Origin: Cardiobacterium valvarum
GTDB taxonomy: Bacteria > Pseudomonadota > Gammaproteobacteria > Cardiobacteriales > Cardiobacteriaceae
Direction: 5' to 3'
Length of the DNA stretch: 64,000 nt
Assembly: GCF_900460955.1 (NCBI RefSeq)
Contig: NZ_UFUW01000001.1
Coordinates: 2,341,001 to 2,405,000, forward strand
Each line of letters opens with the position of its first letter. Within the stretch, counting starts at the first letter, position 1. The translations under genes and the position numbers were made by a program. Under the pieces are notes generated by a model. That model worked only from the letters and a program-made list of their open reading frames with translations, was not told the DNA's origin and did not search any database. Of this stretch, positions 52,198 through 61,506 are shown piece after piece.

Positions 52198-52245
52198 TAT
52201 TAACACCGCTTGACGGGCCCGGCAACTACGCCGCTTGACGCGTAT
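52198..52245 (-). repeat. Two units of the dispersed 26-bp repeat
   Basis: On the minus strand GTCAAGCGGCGTAGTTGCCG and GTCAAGCGGTGTTAATACTC. They lie between the ABC operon promoter region and the helicase promoter (gap 52090-52489). Confidence 0.65.
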
Positions 52246-52305
52246 CCAAACTGAAAATTTGACAAAAAACTTCTCCTGCCCGTTGTATAGAGCGGGGGAT
52301 TCCTT

Positions 52306-52333
52306 TTGACAAGCCCCCGCACAAGCGTACAAT
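52306..52333 (+). promoter_or_regulatory. Strong sigma-70 promoter of the DEAD-box helicase gene
   Basis: TTGACA, 16 bp, TACAAT. The -35 is perfect and the -10 has one mismatch. The predicted start near 52340 leaves an untranslated leader of about 150 nt, as often seen for cold-regulated helicases. Confidence 0.7.
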
Positions 52334-52489
52334 GCGCGCCCTTTTGACGACATCGCCCGCGATCCGGAGCACGAGGCTTCACCTGATTGTTGCCGATGAT
52401 ATTGAAATCACTTCACGGCAAACCATCAATCTTCGTATCCCATCCGGCGTTGCGGTCGTCACGGTTTGCCACAACCCATCGGAAACAAC

Positions 52490-53815
52490 ATGCAAACCTT
52501 TACCGACCTCAACCTCCCCGAAGCCCTGCTTAACGCCATCGCCGCCAGCGGCTACACCACCCCGACGCCCATCCAGGCACAAGCCATCCCGCTTGCCATC
52601 GCCAGGCGCGACCTGCAACTCTCGGCGCAAACCGGCAGCGGCAAAACCGCCGCCTTCGTCCTGCCCATCCTCACCCGCCTGATAACCAGCGAACAACGCG
52701 GCAAAAGACCGCGCGCCCTCATCCTCACCCCGACCCGCGAACTCGCCCTGCAAGTACAGGATCAAGTGCGCAAATACGGGCGTGAGCTGAAATGGCTCTT
52801 CTCCGTGCCGCTGGTCGGCGGCGCGCCCTATGGCGGACAAATCCGCGCCCTGAAAAAAGGCGTGCAAATCATCGTCGCCACCCCCGGCCGCCTGCTTGAC
52901 CACCTGCGCGACGAGCGCATTGACACCTCGGCACTCGACATGCTCGTCCTTGACGAAGCCGACCGCATGCTCGACATGGGCTTCGCCGATGACCTGGGTG
53001 CCATCATCGATGCCCTGCCGGAAAACCGCCAAACCATCATGAGCTCCGCCACCTGGGACGGCGCCGTCGGCAAAATCGCCGCGCGCTACACCCGCGAACC
53101 GGAGCGCATCAGCATCAAAGTCGAAAGCGCGCACATCGAAGAAAAAGTGTACTTCTGCGACGACCAGGGCCACAAAAACCGCATCCTTGAACACCTCGTT
53201 GCCGATCCGGACATGGGGCAAACCATCATCTTCGCCGCCACCAAACGCAGCAGCGAAGAAATCGCCGACAGCCTGCGTGACAACGGCCACCGCGCCCGCT
53301 TCCTGCATGGCGACCTGCCGCAGGTCAAGCGCAACCGCATCGTTGAAGACCTGCGCAAAGGCAAATGCGACATCCTGGTCGCGACCGACGTCGCCGCGCG
53401 CGGCATCGACATCCCCGCCATCAGCCACGTCATCAACTACGACCTGCCGCGCCAGGTTGAAGACTACGTGCACCGCATCGGCCGCAGTGGCCGCGCCGGA
53501 CGCAGCGGGGTAGCCATCAACCTGTGCAGTCTTGCCGACCGCAGCCAGCTTTCGGCCATCACCCGCTACCTCGAACGCAAAATCGACGAACACCGCATCG
53601 AAGGCATGGAGCCGAAAATCACCAGCAAACCTAAAACCAAACCGTCAAAAAAATTCCGTGGCAACCCGAGCAAAGGCTACGGCAAAAAATTTGACGACAA
53701 AAAAAGCTGGGGCGGCAAAAAAGGCGGCAAACCCTTTGCCCATAAAGGCGGAAAGCCCTTCGCCGCACGCAAAGACGGCGGCAAAAACTTCCGCAAACAG
53801 CACGCCTCGACCTAA
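52490..53815 (+). CDS. DEAD-box ATP-dependent RNA helicase (RhlE/SrmB-like)
   Basis: A 441-residue helicase. Q motif FTDLNLPEALLNAIAASGYTTPTPIQAQ (residues 4-31), motif I AQTGSGKTAAF near 46, Ia PTRELALQV near 80, GG and TPGRLLDHL near 104-132, motif II DEADRMLDMGF near 150, motif III SAT near 186, and in the second domain ATDVAARGID near 301 and HRIGRSGRAGR near 330. The C-terminal tail (about 375-441) is Lys/Gly-rich (KKSWGGKKGGKPFAHKGGKP), an RNA-binding extension. Likely role in ribosome assembly or mRNA decay. The start at 52490 has GGAA upstream; an earlier in-frame Met is less likely. Confidence 0.93.
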   Translation: MQTFTDLNLPEALLNAIAASGYTTPTPIQAQAIPLAIARRDLQLSAQTGSGKTAAFVLPILTRLITSEQRGKRPRALILTPTRELALQVQDQVRKYGRELKWLFSVPLVGGAPYGGQIRALKKGVQIIVATPGRLLDHLRDERIDTSALDMLVLDEADRMLDMGFADDLGAIIDALPENRQTIMSSATWDGAVGKIAARYTREPERISIKVESAHIEEKVYFCDDQGHKNRILEHLVADPDMGQTIIFAATKRSSEEIADSLRDNGHRARFLHGDLPQVKRNRIVEDLRKGKCDILVATDVAARGIDIPAISHVINYDLPRQVEDYVHRIGRSGRAGRSGVAINLCSLADRSQLSAITRYLERKIDEHRIEGMEPKITSKPKTKPSKKFRGNPSKGYGKKFDDKKSWGGKKGGKPFAHKGGKPFAARKDGGKNFRKQHAST

Positions 53816-53831
53816 GCTCACACCAAGCGAC

Positions 53832-53858
53832 AGCGGCATCTCCGGATGCCGCTTTTTT
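53832..53858 (+). terminator. Terminator after the helicase gene
   Basis: AGCGGCATC-TCCG-GATGCCGCT stem followed by TTTTTTAT. It separates the helicase from the CRISPR locus. Confidence 0.88.
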
Positions 53859-53975
53859 ATGCCCGCGCACCGAGCCCCTTGCTGAAAAAGCACAACAATC
53901 CACAGAAACGCCGCCATAGCCACAACAAATTCACACTGCTACACTGGCACCGACCCCGACAGCCAAGGAAAAGCC

Positions 53976-56519
53976 ATGAAAAACGTCGCCTGCCGCGTCG
54001 CCTTTGCCGCCTTTCTGCACAACCTCGGTGAGCTCGCCGAGCGCGCCCGCATGGAAGCCACGGACGATGCCCCCCACACCCACCCACACGACGGCCACCG
54101 CATTAACCATCCCGAAGCCCCGCCTAACGACCACACCACTCTCGCTTGGGACACCCTCAAGCAGCACCTGCCCGACCTTGTGCGCGACGAACTTGCCCCT
54201 TTTGCCTTGCGCACGGCGACACAGCACCACCCGGACACCTTCCTGCAAGGGATCATCGCCACCGCTGACCGCGTCGCCGCCGGCTTTGCGGGTGACATCT
54301 TCGCCCAAGATGGCGCGTCGCACCACTACCGCCTACTGACCCTGTTCGAGCAAATCAACCTCGGCGACAACCCCAAAGACAAAACCCGCGACCAACTGCA
54401 CTACCGTTACCCGCTGCGCCCGCTCAATCCGCACAGCATCTACCCCGAAAAACGCGAAAACGGCGAACCTGCCGACAACGCCGCCGCACAAGCCGAATAC
54501 CGCGCGCTGTGGCAACAATTCCAGCACGGCCTGCAACACATCCCCGCAGTGCACCGCAGCAACTGGCCGCTCTGGCTCGACCACTTCGACACCCTGTGGC
54601 AAAGCTGCACCCATGCCATCCCTGCCGCGACCGCTTTTGGCAGCAAACCTGAAGTCTCCCTTTACGACCACAGCAAAAGCACCGCTGCCCTCGCCACTGC
54701 CCTGTGGCTGTGGCACGACGCCAACGGCCAAACCGATGACGCCGCCATCGCCCGCCTGCGCAGCCAAAGCGACTGGGACGAAGAAAAAATCCTGCTCATC
54801 CAGGGCGACTTCTTCGGCATCCAGTCCTTCATCTTCGCCGCTGGCCGAGAAACCAACAAAAAAGCCGCCAAACTCTTGCGCGGCCGCTCCTTCCAGGTCT
54901 CGCTCTTTGCCGAACTGGCGGCGCTGCGCGTGCTGGATACCTGCGAACTGCCGCCAACCGCGCAAATCCTGAACGCCGCCGGCAAATTCATGATCGTCGC
55001 CCCGAACACCCCGGCCATGCACGACGCCCTCGCGCGCGTCAAAGCCGACATTAACCAGTGGCTGCTCGAACACTGCTATGGCCGCGTCGCCCTCGGCATC
55101 GCCACCCACGCTGCCAGCTGCCGCGACTTCACCGCCAAAGACCGCTTCCGCCAGCTCATCGACGACACCTTCGCCGAACTCGAAAGCGCCAAACTGCAAC
55201 GCTTCGCCCTCATGGGCAGCGCGCCGACTGCCCTGCCCGCCGCCTATCCCGCTGGCACTTGCCCTTACGATCGCCACCTGCCCGCGCGCGGCAGCAAAGA
55301 CGCTCCAAAACCCGCCGCACTGAGCGCCGATCAAATCACCATCGGCGCAGAGCTGGCGCGTAAAGAACGCCTGCTCATCCTCACCCCGGCGGCAGCAGTA
55401 CACGATGATGGAAACACCACCACACTCGAACTGCCCATCTTCGGCTACCACATCGCCTTCACTGCTGACGAAGACATCAGCGGCAAATTCGGCGACATCG
55501 CCCGACGCGGCCAACTCCTGCGCTGCTGGGATTACAGCCTGCCCCGCCTCACGGACGACAGCATCTGGCACGGCTACGCCCGCCGCGCCATCAACGCCTA
55601 CGTCCCGCGCTTCAGCGAGAATGACGACAAAGAGAAATACCAGCCATTACCCGAAGAAGAACGAAACGACAGACCAACGGGACAAGTCAAAACCTTCAAC
55701 CACCTCGCCTGCGAAGAACGCCATCCCGACGAAAATGGCCACTACTGCGGCAAAATCGCCCTCGCCACCCTCAAAGGCGACGTGGACAACCTCGGCAAAA
55801 TCTTCGAACGCGGCCTGAGCACGCCGACCTTCGCCAAAATGGCCGCCCTCTCGCGGCAGATGAACCAGTTCTTCAGCCTGTGGCTGCCCGCTTACTGCGC
55901 CGCCAAATACCCGAACAGCTACACCGTCTTCGCCGGTGGCGACGATTTCTTCCTCATCGGCCCGTGGCAGCAAATCCAGCACCTCGCCGCCGACATGCGC
56001 GCCCATTTCCGCGAATACGTCGCGGCAAACCCCGACATCACCTTCAGCGCCGGCATCGCCATCAGCAAACCCGGCCTGCCGCTGCCGAAACTCTCCGCCT
56101 ACGCCGAAGAAGCACTGGAAAAAGCCAAGGCGCACCAACTGCGGGATAAAACAGCGAAAAACGCCCTCAACCTCTACGGCGAAACCGTCTCCTGGGGCGA
56201 CTGGTCGCAGCTCGAAAAAACCGCCGCCCGCATCAGCGAACTAGAGCGGCAATACCGCTTGAGCACCGCCTACCTCTACGACCTGCTGCACTACACCGAA
56301 CTTGCCGTTGCCGAAGCGGCGGGCGACATCAACGCCAGCATCTGGCGTAGCCGCCTCTACTACCGCACACGGCGCTACGTTAACGAGCAAAAACACATCA
56401 CCGCCAAAGACAACGCCTACCAGCAACTCAGCGGCGACCTTGCCGGCTACATCCAGGCACTGCACGGCACCATTCGCATCCCCCTCTACAACCATTTCTA
56501 CCAACAACGGGAGCAATAA
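53976..56519 (+). CDS. csm1: Cas10/Csm1, type III-A CRISPR effector subunit with cyclase motif
   Basis: Large subunit of the Csm complex, 847 residues. The N-terminal HD region has VAFAAFLHNLGELAERA; the nuclease HD dyad is His15-Asn16 (CAC AAC) instead of His-Asp, so single-strand DNase activity is doubtful. The central SLYDHSKSTAALATALW near 229-245 is typical of Csm1. First Palm domain about 250-400, with QGDFFGIQSFIF. A zinc-binding loop (CEERHPDENGHYC) precedes the second Palm at about 590, with GDVDNLGKIFERGL. The cyclase motif AGGDDFFL is intact (GGDD at 654-657), so synthesis of cyclic oligoadenylate upon target RNA binding is expected. AAGGAA precedes the ATG. First gene of the operon. 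Confidence 0.95.
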   Translation: MKNVACRVAFAAFLHNLGELAERARMEATDDAPHTHPHDGHRINHPEAPPNDHTTLAWDTLKQHLPDLVRDELAPFALRTATQHHPDTFLQGIIATADRVAAGFAGDIFAQDGASHHYRLLTLFEQINLGDNPKDKTRDQLHYRYPLRPLNPHSIYPEKRENGEPADNAAAQAEYRALWQQFQHGLQHIPAVHRSNWPLWLDHFDTLWQSCTHAIPAATAFGSKPEVSLYDHSKSTAALATALWLWHDANGQTDDAAIARLRSQSDWDEEKILLIQGDFFGIQSFIFAAGRETNKKAAKLLRGRSFQVSLFAELAALRVLDTCELPPTAQILNAAGKFMIVAPNTPAMHDALARVKADINQWLLEHCYGRVALGIATHAASCRDFTAKDRFRQLIDDTFAELESAKLQRFALMGSAPTALPAAYPAGTCPYDRHLPARGSKDAPKPAALSADQITIGAELARKERLLILTPAAAVHDDGNTTTLELPIFGYHIAFTADEDISGKFGDIARRGQLLRCWDYSLPRLTDDSIWHGYARRAINAYVPRFSENDDKEKYQPLPEEERNDRPTGQVKTFNHLACEERHPDENGHYCGKIALATLKGDVDNLGKIFERGLSTPTFAKMAALSRQMNQFFSLWLPAYCAAKYPNSYTVFAGGDDFFLIGPWQQIQHLAADMRAHFREYVAANPDITFSAGIAISKPGLPLPKLSAYAEEALEKAKAHQLRDKTAKNALNLYGETVSWGDWSQLEKTAARISELERQYRLSTAYLYDLLHYTELAVAEAAGDINASIWRSRLYYRTRRYVNEQKHITAKDNAYQQLSGDLAGYIQALHGTIRIPLYNHFYQQREQ

Positions 56520-56522
56520 CCC

Positions 56523-56951
56523 ATGGACCTCAACACCATCAGCCTCAAACAACCGCTCAACCCCAAAATCTACTCGGACATCGCCGAACAGGCGGCGGAC
56601 TACATCACCCCCAAAGCGACCTTTGACCCGCGCAAAGGCAAAGAAATCATCAAAAACCGCGACGCCAACAAATCCACCCAACTGCGCAAGTACTACGACG
56701 AACTGGCCATGTGGGACGACAAAATCCATCGTGCCGCCGACAGAAACGCCGAATACCAAAAATCCGCGCCCTACATCCACATGCTGAAAGCCAAAGCCGC
56801 CTACGCCAAAGGCCGCAGCCATGTTGATGACAACTTCATCGCCATCTTCAACCGCCTGCTCGATCAAATCGACAGCGCCGAAACCCTGCATCACGCCAAA
56901 CTCTTCTACGAAGCCATGCTCGGCTTCCGCAAAGCCCAGGAAAGCAAATAA
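56523..56951 (+). CDS. csm2: Csm2, type III-A small subunit
   Basis: A 142-residue helical protein lining the crRNA-target duplex in the Csm complex. The C-terminal RLLDQIDSAETLHHAKLFYEAMLGFRKAQESK matches the conserved end of Csm2. The central STQLRKYYDELAMWDDKI (near 55-72) is the other family block. It starts 3 bp after the cas10 stop and has csm3 11 bp downstream. Confidence 0.9.
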   Translation: MDLNTISLKQPLNPKIYSDIAEQAADYITPKATFDPRKGKEIIKNRDANKSTQLRKYYDELAMWDDKIHRAADRNAEYQKSAPYIHMLKAKAAYAKGRSHVDDNFIAIFNRLLDQIDSAETLHHAKLFYEAMLGFRKAQESK

Positions 56952-56962
56952 GGAGCCCCACC

Positions 56963-57670
56963 ATGCAACTCAAACACATCCACCACATCACCGCCGACCT
57001 TGTCCTCGAAACCGGCCTGCACATCGGCGCGGGCGACAGCGAAATCCACATCGGCGGCATCGATAACGCCGTCATCAAACACCCCGTCAGCGGCGAACCC
57101 TACATCCCCGGCAGCAGCCTCAAAGGCAAAATCCGCAGCCTGCTCGAATGGAAAAGCGGCCGCGTCCGGGAAAACCCGCTCGGCAAAAAAGAATACGAAG
57201 ACGCGAGCGGCGCACAACAAGAAGCCGTCAAACACATCCTGCAACTCTTCGGCATCAGCGGTGACACCGCCGATCCCGAATTCCAGAAAACCATCGGCCA
57301 CACCCGCCTCGCCTTCTGGGACTGCCCGCTTGACACCGCCTACGCCCAGGCACAGCGTGACAACGACCGCCCCTACACCGAAGCCAAAAGCGAGAACCGC
57401 ATCAACCGCATCAGCGGCACCGCCGAACACCCGCGCCAGACCGAACGCGTCCCCGCCGGCGCCCGCTTCACCTTCCGCCTCAGCCTGAAAACCTACGACG
57501 GCGACGACGACAGCCTGCGCCACACCCTGTTGCAAGGCCTCAAACTGCTCGAATGGGACAGCCTCGGCGGCTCAGGCTCGCGCGGCTACGGCAAAATCCG
57601 CTTCGAAAACCTGCAAATCGACGGCCAGCCCGTCGCCGACTATGCCGCCATCCAACCCTTCGGTACCTGA
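56963..57670 (+). CDS. csm3: Csm3, type III-A backbone RAMP and target-RNA nuclease
   Basis: A 235-residue RAMP forming the filament that carries crRNA and cuts target RNA every six nucleotides. The start LVLETGLHIGAGDSEIHIGG is followed by IDNAVIKHP, where Asp34 corresponds to the catalytic Asp of Csm3, so RNA cleavage should be intact. Gly-rich loop YIPGSSLKGKIRSLLEW near 50-66, and LEWDSLGGSGSRGYGKIRF near 195-213 near the C-terminus. AAGGAG lies upstream. Confidence 0.95.
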   Translation: MQLKHIHHITADLVLETGLHIGAGDSEIHIGGIDNAVIKHPVSGEPYIPGSSLKGKIRSLLEWKSGRVRENPLGKKEYEDASGAQQEAVKHILQLFGISGDTADPEFQKTIGHTRLAFWDCPLDTAYAQAQRDNDRPYTEAKSENRINRISGTAEHPRQTERVPAGARFTFRLSLKTYDGDDDSLRHTLLQGLKLLEWDSLGGSGSRGYGKIRFENLQIDGQPVADYAAIQPFGT

Positions 57671-57671
57671 C

Positions 57672-58625
57672 ATGCAAGCCTACCGCCTCGCCATCCGCCC
57701 GCAGACTGCCTTCGGCACCCCGCTCGTCGGCGACACCTGGTTCGGCCATATCTGCTGGGGCATCGCCGAACAATACGGACACGACACCCTCGCCGCCTGC
57801 CTGTGCGACTACACCGCAGGCAGACCGTTCCTCATCATCAGCGACGCCTTTCCTGCCGGCTACCTGCCCCTGCCCACCCTGCCCTCGCGCTACTGGCAGG
57901 CTGGCGACGAACAAGACCGCAAAAAACTCAAAAAACGCCAGTGGCTGCCACAAGACGCCCTTGACCGCCCGCTGCACGAATGGCAACAGCACGCCAAAAC
58001 CAGCGCCGACATCGCCCCCGATCTCCTCCGCGCCCACAGCCAGCCGCACAACAGCATCAACCGCGCGACCGGCACCACCGGCGAGGGCGGCGGCTTTGCC
58101 CCCTACAACAGCGAACAAACCTGGTACGCCACAGACAGCCGCTGGCAGGCCTACCTCCTGCTTGATGAAAACCGCCTCAACCACGCCCAACTGGAAACCG
58201 TGCTCAACAACATCGGCGCGAGTGGCTACGGACGCGACGCCAGCATCGGCCTCGGCAAATACCAAACAGACGCCCTGGAACCCGAACCCGCCGGCCTGTT
58301 CGCACGCAGCGGCAACGCCTGCCTGACCCTCGCCCCCTGCTGCCCGCAAGGTCTCGGCTACGACAGCGCGCACAGCTACTACCAAACCGTGACCCGCTTT
58401 GGCCGCCACGGCAACATTCAGGCGACCGCTGGCAACCCCTACAAAAGCCCCATCCTCATGGCGCAGACCGCCGCCGTCATCAGCGCCCGGCCTGGGCAAC
58501 CCTACCTCGGCCAGGGCATCGGCGGCATCTCGGCCAGCCTGCCCGCCACCGTGCATCAAGGTTACGCCCCCATCATCGCCATCGAGTTCGACCCCACCCG
58601 CCTCACGCCAAGGAGAGCCCCATGA
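57672..58625 (+). CDS. csm4: Csm4, type III-A RAMP capping the crRNA 5' tag
   Basis: A 317-residue RAMP that binds the crRNA 5' tag next to Cas10. N-terminal RLAIRPQTAFGTPLVGDTWFGHICW (residues 5-29) is a Csm4 hallmark. GASGYGRDASIGLGKY near 185-200 is the Gly-rich loop, and the C-terminal PYLGQGIGGISASLPATVHQGYAPII is typical. The start at 57672 is one base after the csm3 stop; an upstream in-frame Met inside csm3 was rejected. Its stop overlaps the csm5 start (ATGA). Confidence 0.93.
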   Translation: MQAYRLAIRPQTAFGTPLVGDTWFGHICWGIAEQYGHDTLAACLCDYTAGRPFLIISDAFPAGYLPLPTLPSRYWQAGDEQDRKKLKKRQWLPQDALDRPLHEWQQHAKTSADIAPDLLRAHSQPHNSINRATGTTGEGGGFAPYNSEQTWYATDSRWQAYLLLDENRLNHAQLETVLNNIGASGYGRDASIGLGKYQTDALEPEPAGLFARSGNACLTLAPCCPQGLGYDSAHSYYQTVTRFGRHGNIQATAGNPYKSPILMAQTAAVISARPGQPYLGQGIGGISASLPATVHQGYAPIIAIEFDPTRLTPRRAP

Positions 58626-60253
58626 AGCCGCTTACCCGCCACACTCTGCACCTCACCCCCCTCTCCCCGCTGCACCTCGGCACAGGCGAAGACTACGAAC
58701 CCACCAACTATCTCATTGATGGCGACGTCCTCTACACCTTCGATCCCGCCCGCGCCATCCTCAATCCCGACGAAGAGCGGGAACTGCACGCGGCCGCCCA
58801 AAGCGGCGACCTGCAACACATCCAGCGCTACTTCCGCAACAACCCCAAGCCCTACATCGCCGCCGCGACACACGCGAGCAGCGTCAGCAAAGGCATCGCC
58901 GCCGAATACCAAAAAAACTACGGCGAAATCGTCCAGCGCGAGAGCAAAGGCAAAAACGTCCATAACCGCTTCCAAATCGAACGCACCGCAACCAACCCGC
59001 ACAACCACCAACCCTACATCCCCGGCAGCGCCCTCAAAGGCAGCCTGCGCACCGCCCTGCTGGAACAACTCAGCGCCGACTATCGCGGCAACAAACCCAC
59101 CGCCAAACAGGCGACACATTACGAAAACGAACTGCTTGGCAGCTTTGCCACCGACCTGCTGCGCCTGCTCAAACCCGCCGACCTGGGCGCCACCGTCCCC
59201 ATTGCCACCCACATCCAATACGCCACCAACCACAAAAAACGCATCGTCAAAGGCCGGGAACGCGGTAACGGCCCGACCGGCCGCCGCGAAACCATCCAGC
59301 ACGGCCAATACCGCGCCTTCCACGGCGACATCACCCTGCAACACCTCGACCTCTCCCACAAACCGCACCTCAAAGACGCCGCCAAAAAACTGCCCGCTGC
59401 GCACAGCCTCGACCTCGCCGCCCTCGCCCGCGACGCGAACACCTACCACCTGCGCCGCTTCGCGCGGGAAGCCACCCTGCTCAGCGAACGCGGCCTCGTG
59501 GACCCCGCCTGGCTGAAAAGCACCCAACAACTCATCGACCAACTCAAACCCGCGCTGGACGCCGGCAGCCACATCCTGCTGCGCCTCGGCAAAAACGGCG
59601 GTGCCGAAAGTAAAACCATCAACGGCTACGCCCAAATCAAAATCATGGCGGGCAAAGGCCAAAAACCGACCTTCGAAGCACAAACCAAAACCGTATGGCT
59701 CGCCGCTGACGACGACAAAAGCACACGCGACCTGCTGCCCTTCGGCTGGGTGCTTATCGAAATTGACGCGGGCGACACCAACCCCGCCCTTAAAAACTGG
59801 TGCGACAACAACAGCGCACACCTCAAAGCCGCTGCCGACCTGCAACAACAACTCGCCGCCGTCCAGGCAGAACAACACGAACGCAGTGCTGCCGCCCAGG
59901 CCGCAAACGCAGCCCGCGCTGCCGCAGTCGCCGCACAAGCCGCCGCCGAACAGGCCGAGGCTGCCCGCCTTGCCGCCCTGCCGCCGTGGGAACAAAAACT
60001 GCACGCCTGGCAAGAAGAACTGCCGACCATCAAAAACAACGGCGCAGGCGATAGCGCCGCCATACAGTTCATCGACAAAATCCTCGCCGGCATACAAGAC
60101 GTGCTGGAAAACCCCGCCGCTGACGCCGCCGCCCGCCGCAAACTGGCCGACGACATCGCCGCTCTGCCGCTGAAAAAACGCAGCCTCATCAGCGACAAGC
60201 GGCAAAAAGAAGTACTTAACCCGCTGCTGCGCCAACTGCGCGGTGAAGCATGA
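58622..60253 (+). CDS. csm5: Csm5, type III-A RAMP, with an unusual C-terminal extension
   Basis: A 543-residue RAMP at the crRNA 3' end; typical Csm5 is about 350-420 residues. N-terminal LTPLSPLHLGTGEDYEPTNYLIDGDVLYTFD and the Gly-rich YIPGSALKGSLRTALLE near 133-149 identify it. The regular RAMP part ends near residue 395 (LLPFGWVLIEI). Beyond it lies an Ala/Gln-rich predicted coiled coil (about 405-455, AAADLQQQLAAVQAEQHE) and a basic helical end (about 455-543, PPWEQKLHAWQEELPTIKNN to NPLLRQLRGEA). The extension could recruit a trimming nuclease or another partner (inference). It is followed by 313 bp of repeats before cas6. Confidence 0.9.
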   Translation: MKPLTRHTLHLTPLSPLHLGTGEDYEPTNYLIDGDVLYTFDPARAILNPDEERELHAAAQSGDLQHIQRYFRNNPKPYIAAATHASSVSKGIAAEYQKNYGEIVQRESKGKNVHNRFQIERTATNPHNHQPYIPGSALKGSLRTALLEQLSADYRGNKPTAKQATHYENELLGSFATDLLRLLKPADLGATVPIATHIQYATNHKKRIVKGRERGNGPTGRRETIQHGQYRAFHGDITLQHLDLSHKPHLKDAAKKLPAAHSLDLAALARDANTYHLRRFAREATLLSERGLVDPAWLKSTQQLIDQLKPALDAGSHILLRLGKNGGAESKTINGYAQIKIMAGKGQKPTFEAQTKTVWLAADDDKSTRDLLPFGWVLIEIDAGDTNPALKNWCDNNSAHLKAAADLQQQLAAVQAEQHERSAAAQAANAARAAAVAAQAAAEQAEAARLAALPPWEQKLHAWQEELPTIKNNGAGDSAAIQFIDKILAGIQDVLENPAADAAARRKLADDIAALPLKKRSLISDKRQKEVLNPLLRQLRGEA

Positions 60254-60297
60254 AAAACAAAGCCCCCCGCCAAAACGCCCATTTGCACAACAAAAAC

Positions 60298-60545
60298 CCC
60301 TCGCCCGCTTGCGGGGAAACGGGATCCCCCAAGGGAGGAAGGCGGGATGAAAACCCCGCGCTTATCCCGCTTGACCATAAATATCTACCCATCTCAACCG
60401 TTGAAAAAACAGCCGAAAAAACAAAGAAAAACCCCTCGCCCGCTTGCGGGAGAGGGGTAGGGGTGAGGGCATTCGTCCGCAGGACGAACCCAGCAACCAC
60501 GTCGCTTGGCGAACCCGGTAACCGCGCCGCTTGACGGGCCAGACG
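60298..60545. repeat. REP-like palindromes and 26-bp repeat units between csm5 and cas6
   Basis: CCCTCGCCCGCTTGCGGGG at 60299 and again at 60436, TCGTCCGCAGGACGAACC at 60474, then two minus-strand units of the dispersed repeat (complements of CACGTCGCTTGGCGAACC and CGCGCCGCTTGACGGGCC). The 60254-60567 gap contains nothing else recognisable. It separates the csm genes from the cas6 group. Confidence 0.7.
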
Positions 60546-60567
60546 ACCCCACCCATACCAACACCCC

Positions 60568-61506
60568 ATGACCATCCTCAACCTTCCCGCCTCCCTCGCC
60601 ATCGCCCGCTACCGCTACACCTTCACCCTCACCCGTGCCATGCGCGCCCCCGCCTACCCCGGCTCCGCCCTGCGCGGTGCCTTCGGACACGCCCTGCGCC
60701 GTGCCTGCGTGCCACGCGGCCATGCACCCTCCGCCCTGCTCCTGCAAAACAGCCCCTACACCCACATCTTCGAACCCGCGCCGCGCCCCGACATCGGCCT
60801 GGCCAACCCCGCCACCATCCCGCCGCCCTACATCATCGAACCAGAAGCATACGGCGAACGCTGCGAATACCCCGCCGGCAGCACCTACCGCTTCGGCCTC
60901 GTCCTCATCGGCGACGCCCGCCACCACCTGCCGCTGATCAGCTACGCCTGGCAACAAGCCTTCAAAAACCGCGACGGCATCGCGCACGGCCAGGGCGAAC
61001 TCACCGACATCGCCATCGAGCGGGCAGACGGCTGGGAAAACATCTACGCTGATGGCCGCATCACCCCGCACGACAACCACCTCACCCTGCCGGAAAACCA
61101 CCCGCACGACCTCACCCTGCACATCCTCACCCCGCTGCGCCTGCAAAAAAACGGCCTCGCCCTCGGCGTAGACCACCTCAGCGCCCAGACCCTGCTCAGT
61201 CAGGCCCTGCGCCGCCTCAGCCTCATCTGCCAAATCCACCTCGGCATCACCCCGCAGGCCGATTACGCCGCGCTCAAAGCCCACGCCGCTACCGTCCGCT
61301 CACGCCCCGCCCTGCACTGGTACGACTGGCAGCGCTACTCCAACCGCCAGCAACAAAGCATGCACCTCGGCGGTGCCATCGGCGACTGGCACCTCGGTGA
61401 TCTTGCCCCCGAACACGCCCGCGCCCTGCACATCGGCCAGTGGCTGCACCTCGGCAAAAACACCACCTTCGGCCTCGGCCGCTACACCCTCACGGAGCAC
61501 CCATGA
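60568..61506 (+). CDS. cas6: Cas6, CRISPR RNA-processing endoribonuclease
   Basis: A 312-residue RAMP that cuts precursor crRNA within repeats. N-terminal ARYRYTFTLTRAMRAPAYPGSALRGAFGHALRRAC (about 12-46) resembles the Cas6 type found in many type III loci, and the C-terminal Gly-rich loop is IGQWLHLGKNTTFGLGRY near 291-308. A candidate general acid/base His lies in the N-terminal half (for example GHALR), but which residue is catalytic is not clear from sequence. It overlaps the next gene by ATGA. Confidence 0.88.
   Translation: MTILNLPASLAIARYRYTFTLTRAMRAPAYPGSALRGAFGHALRRACVPRGHAPSALLLQNSPYTHIFEPAPRPDIGLANPATIPPPYIIEPEAYGERCEYPAGSTYRFGLVLIGDARHHLPLISYAWQQAFKNRDGIAHGQGELTDIAIERADGWENIYADGRITPHDNHLTLPENHPHDLTLHILTPLRLQKNGLALGVDHLSAQTLLSQALRRLSLICQIHLGITPQADYAALKAHAATVRSRPALHWYDWQRYSNRQQQSMHLGGAIGDWHLGDLAPEHARALHIGQWLHLGKNTTFGLGRYTLTEHP

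Noticed and set aside
58562..60235. 557-residue minus-strand open frame antisense to csm5
   Set aside because: Antisense to a clear RAMP gene in an operon with overlapping starts; the translation has no recognisable features.
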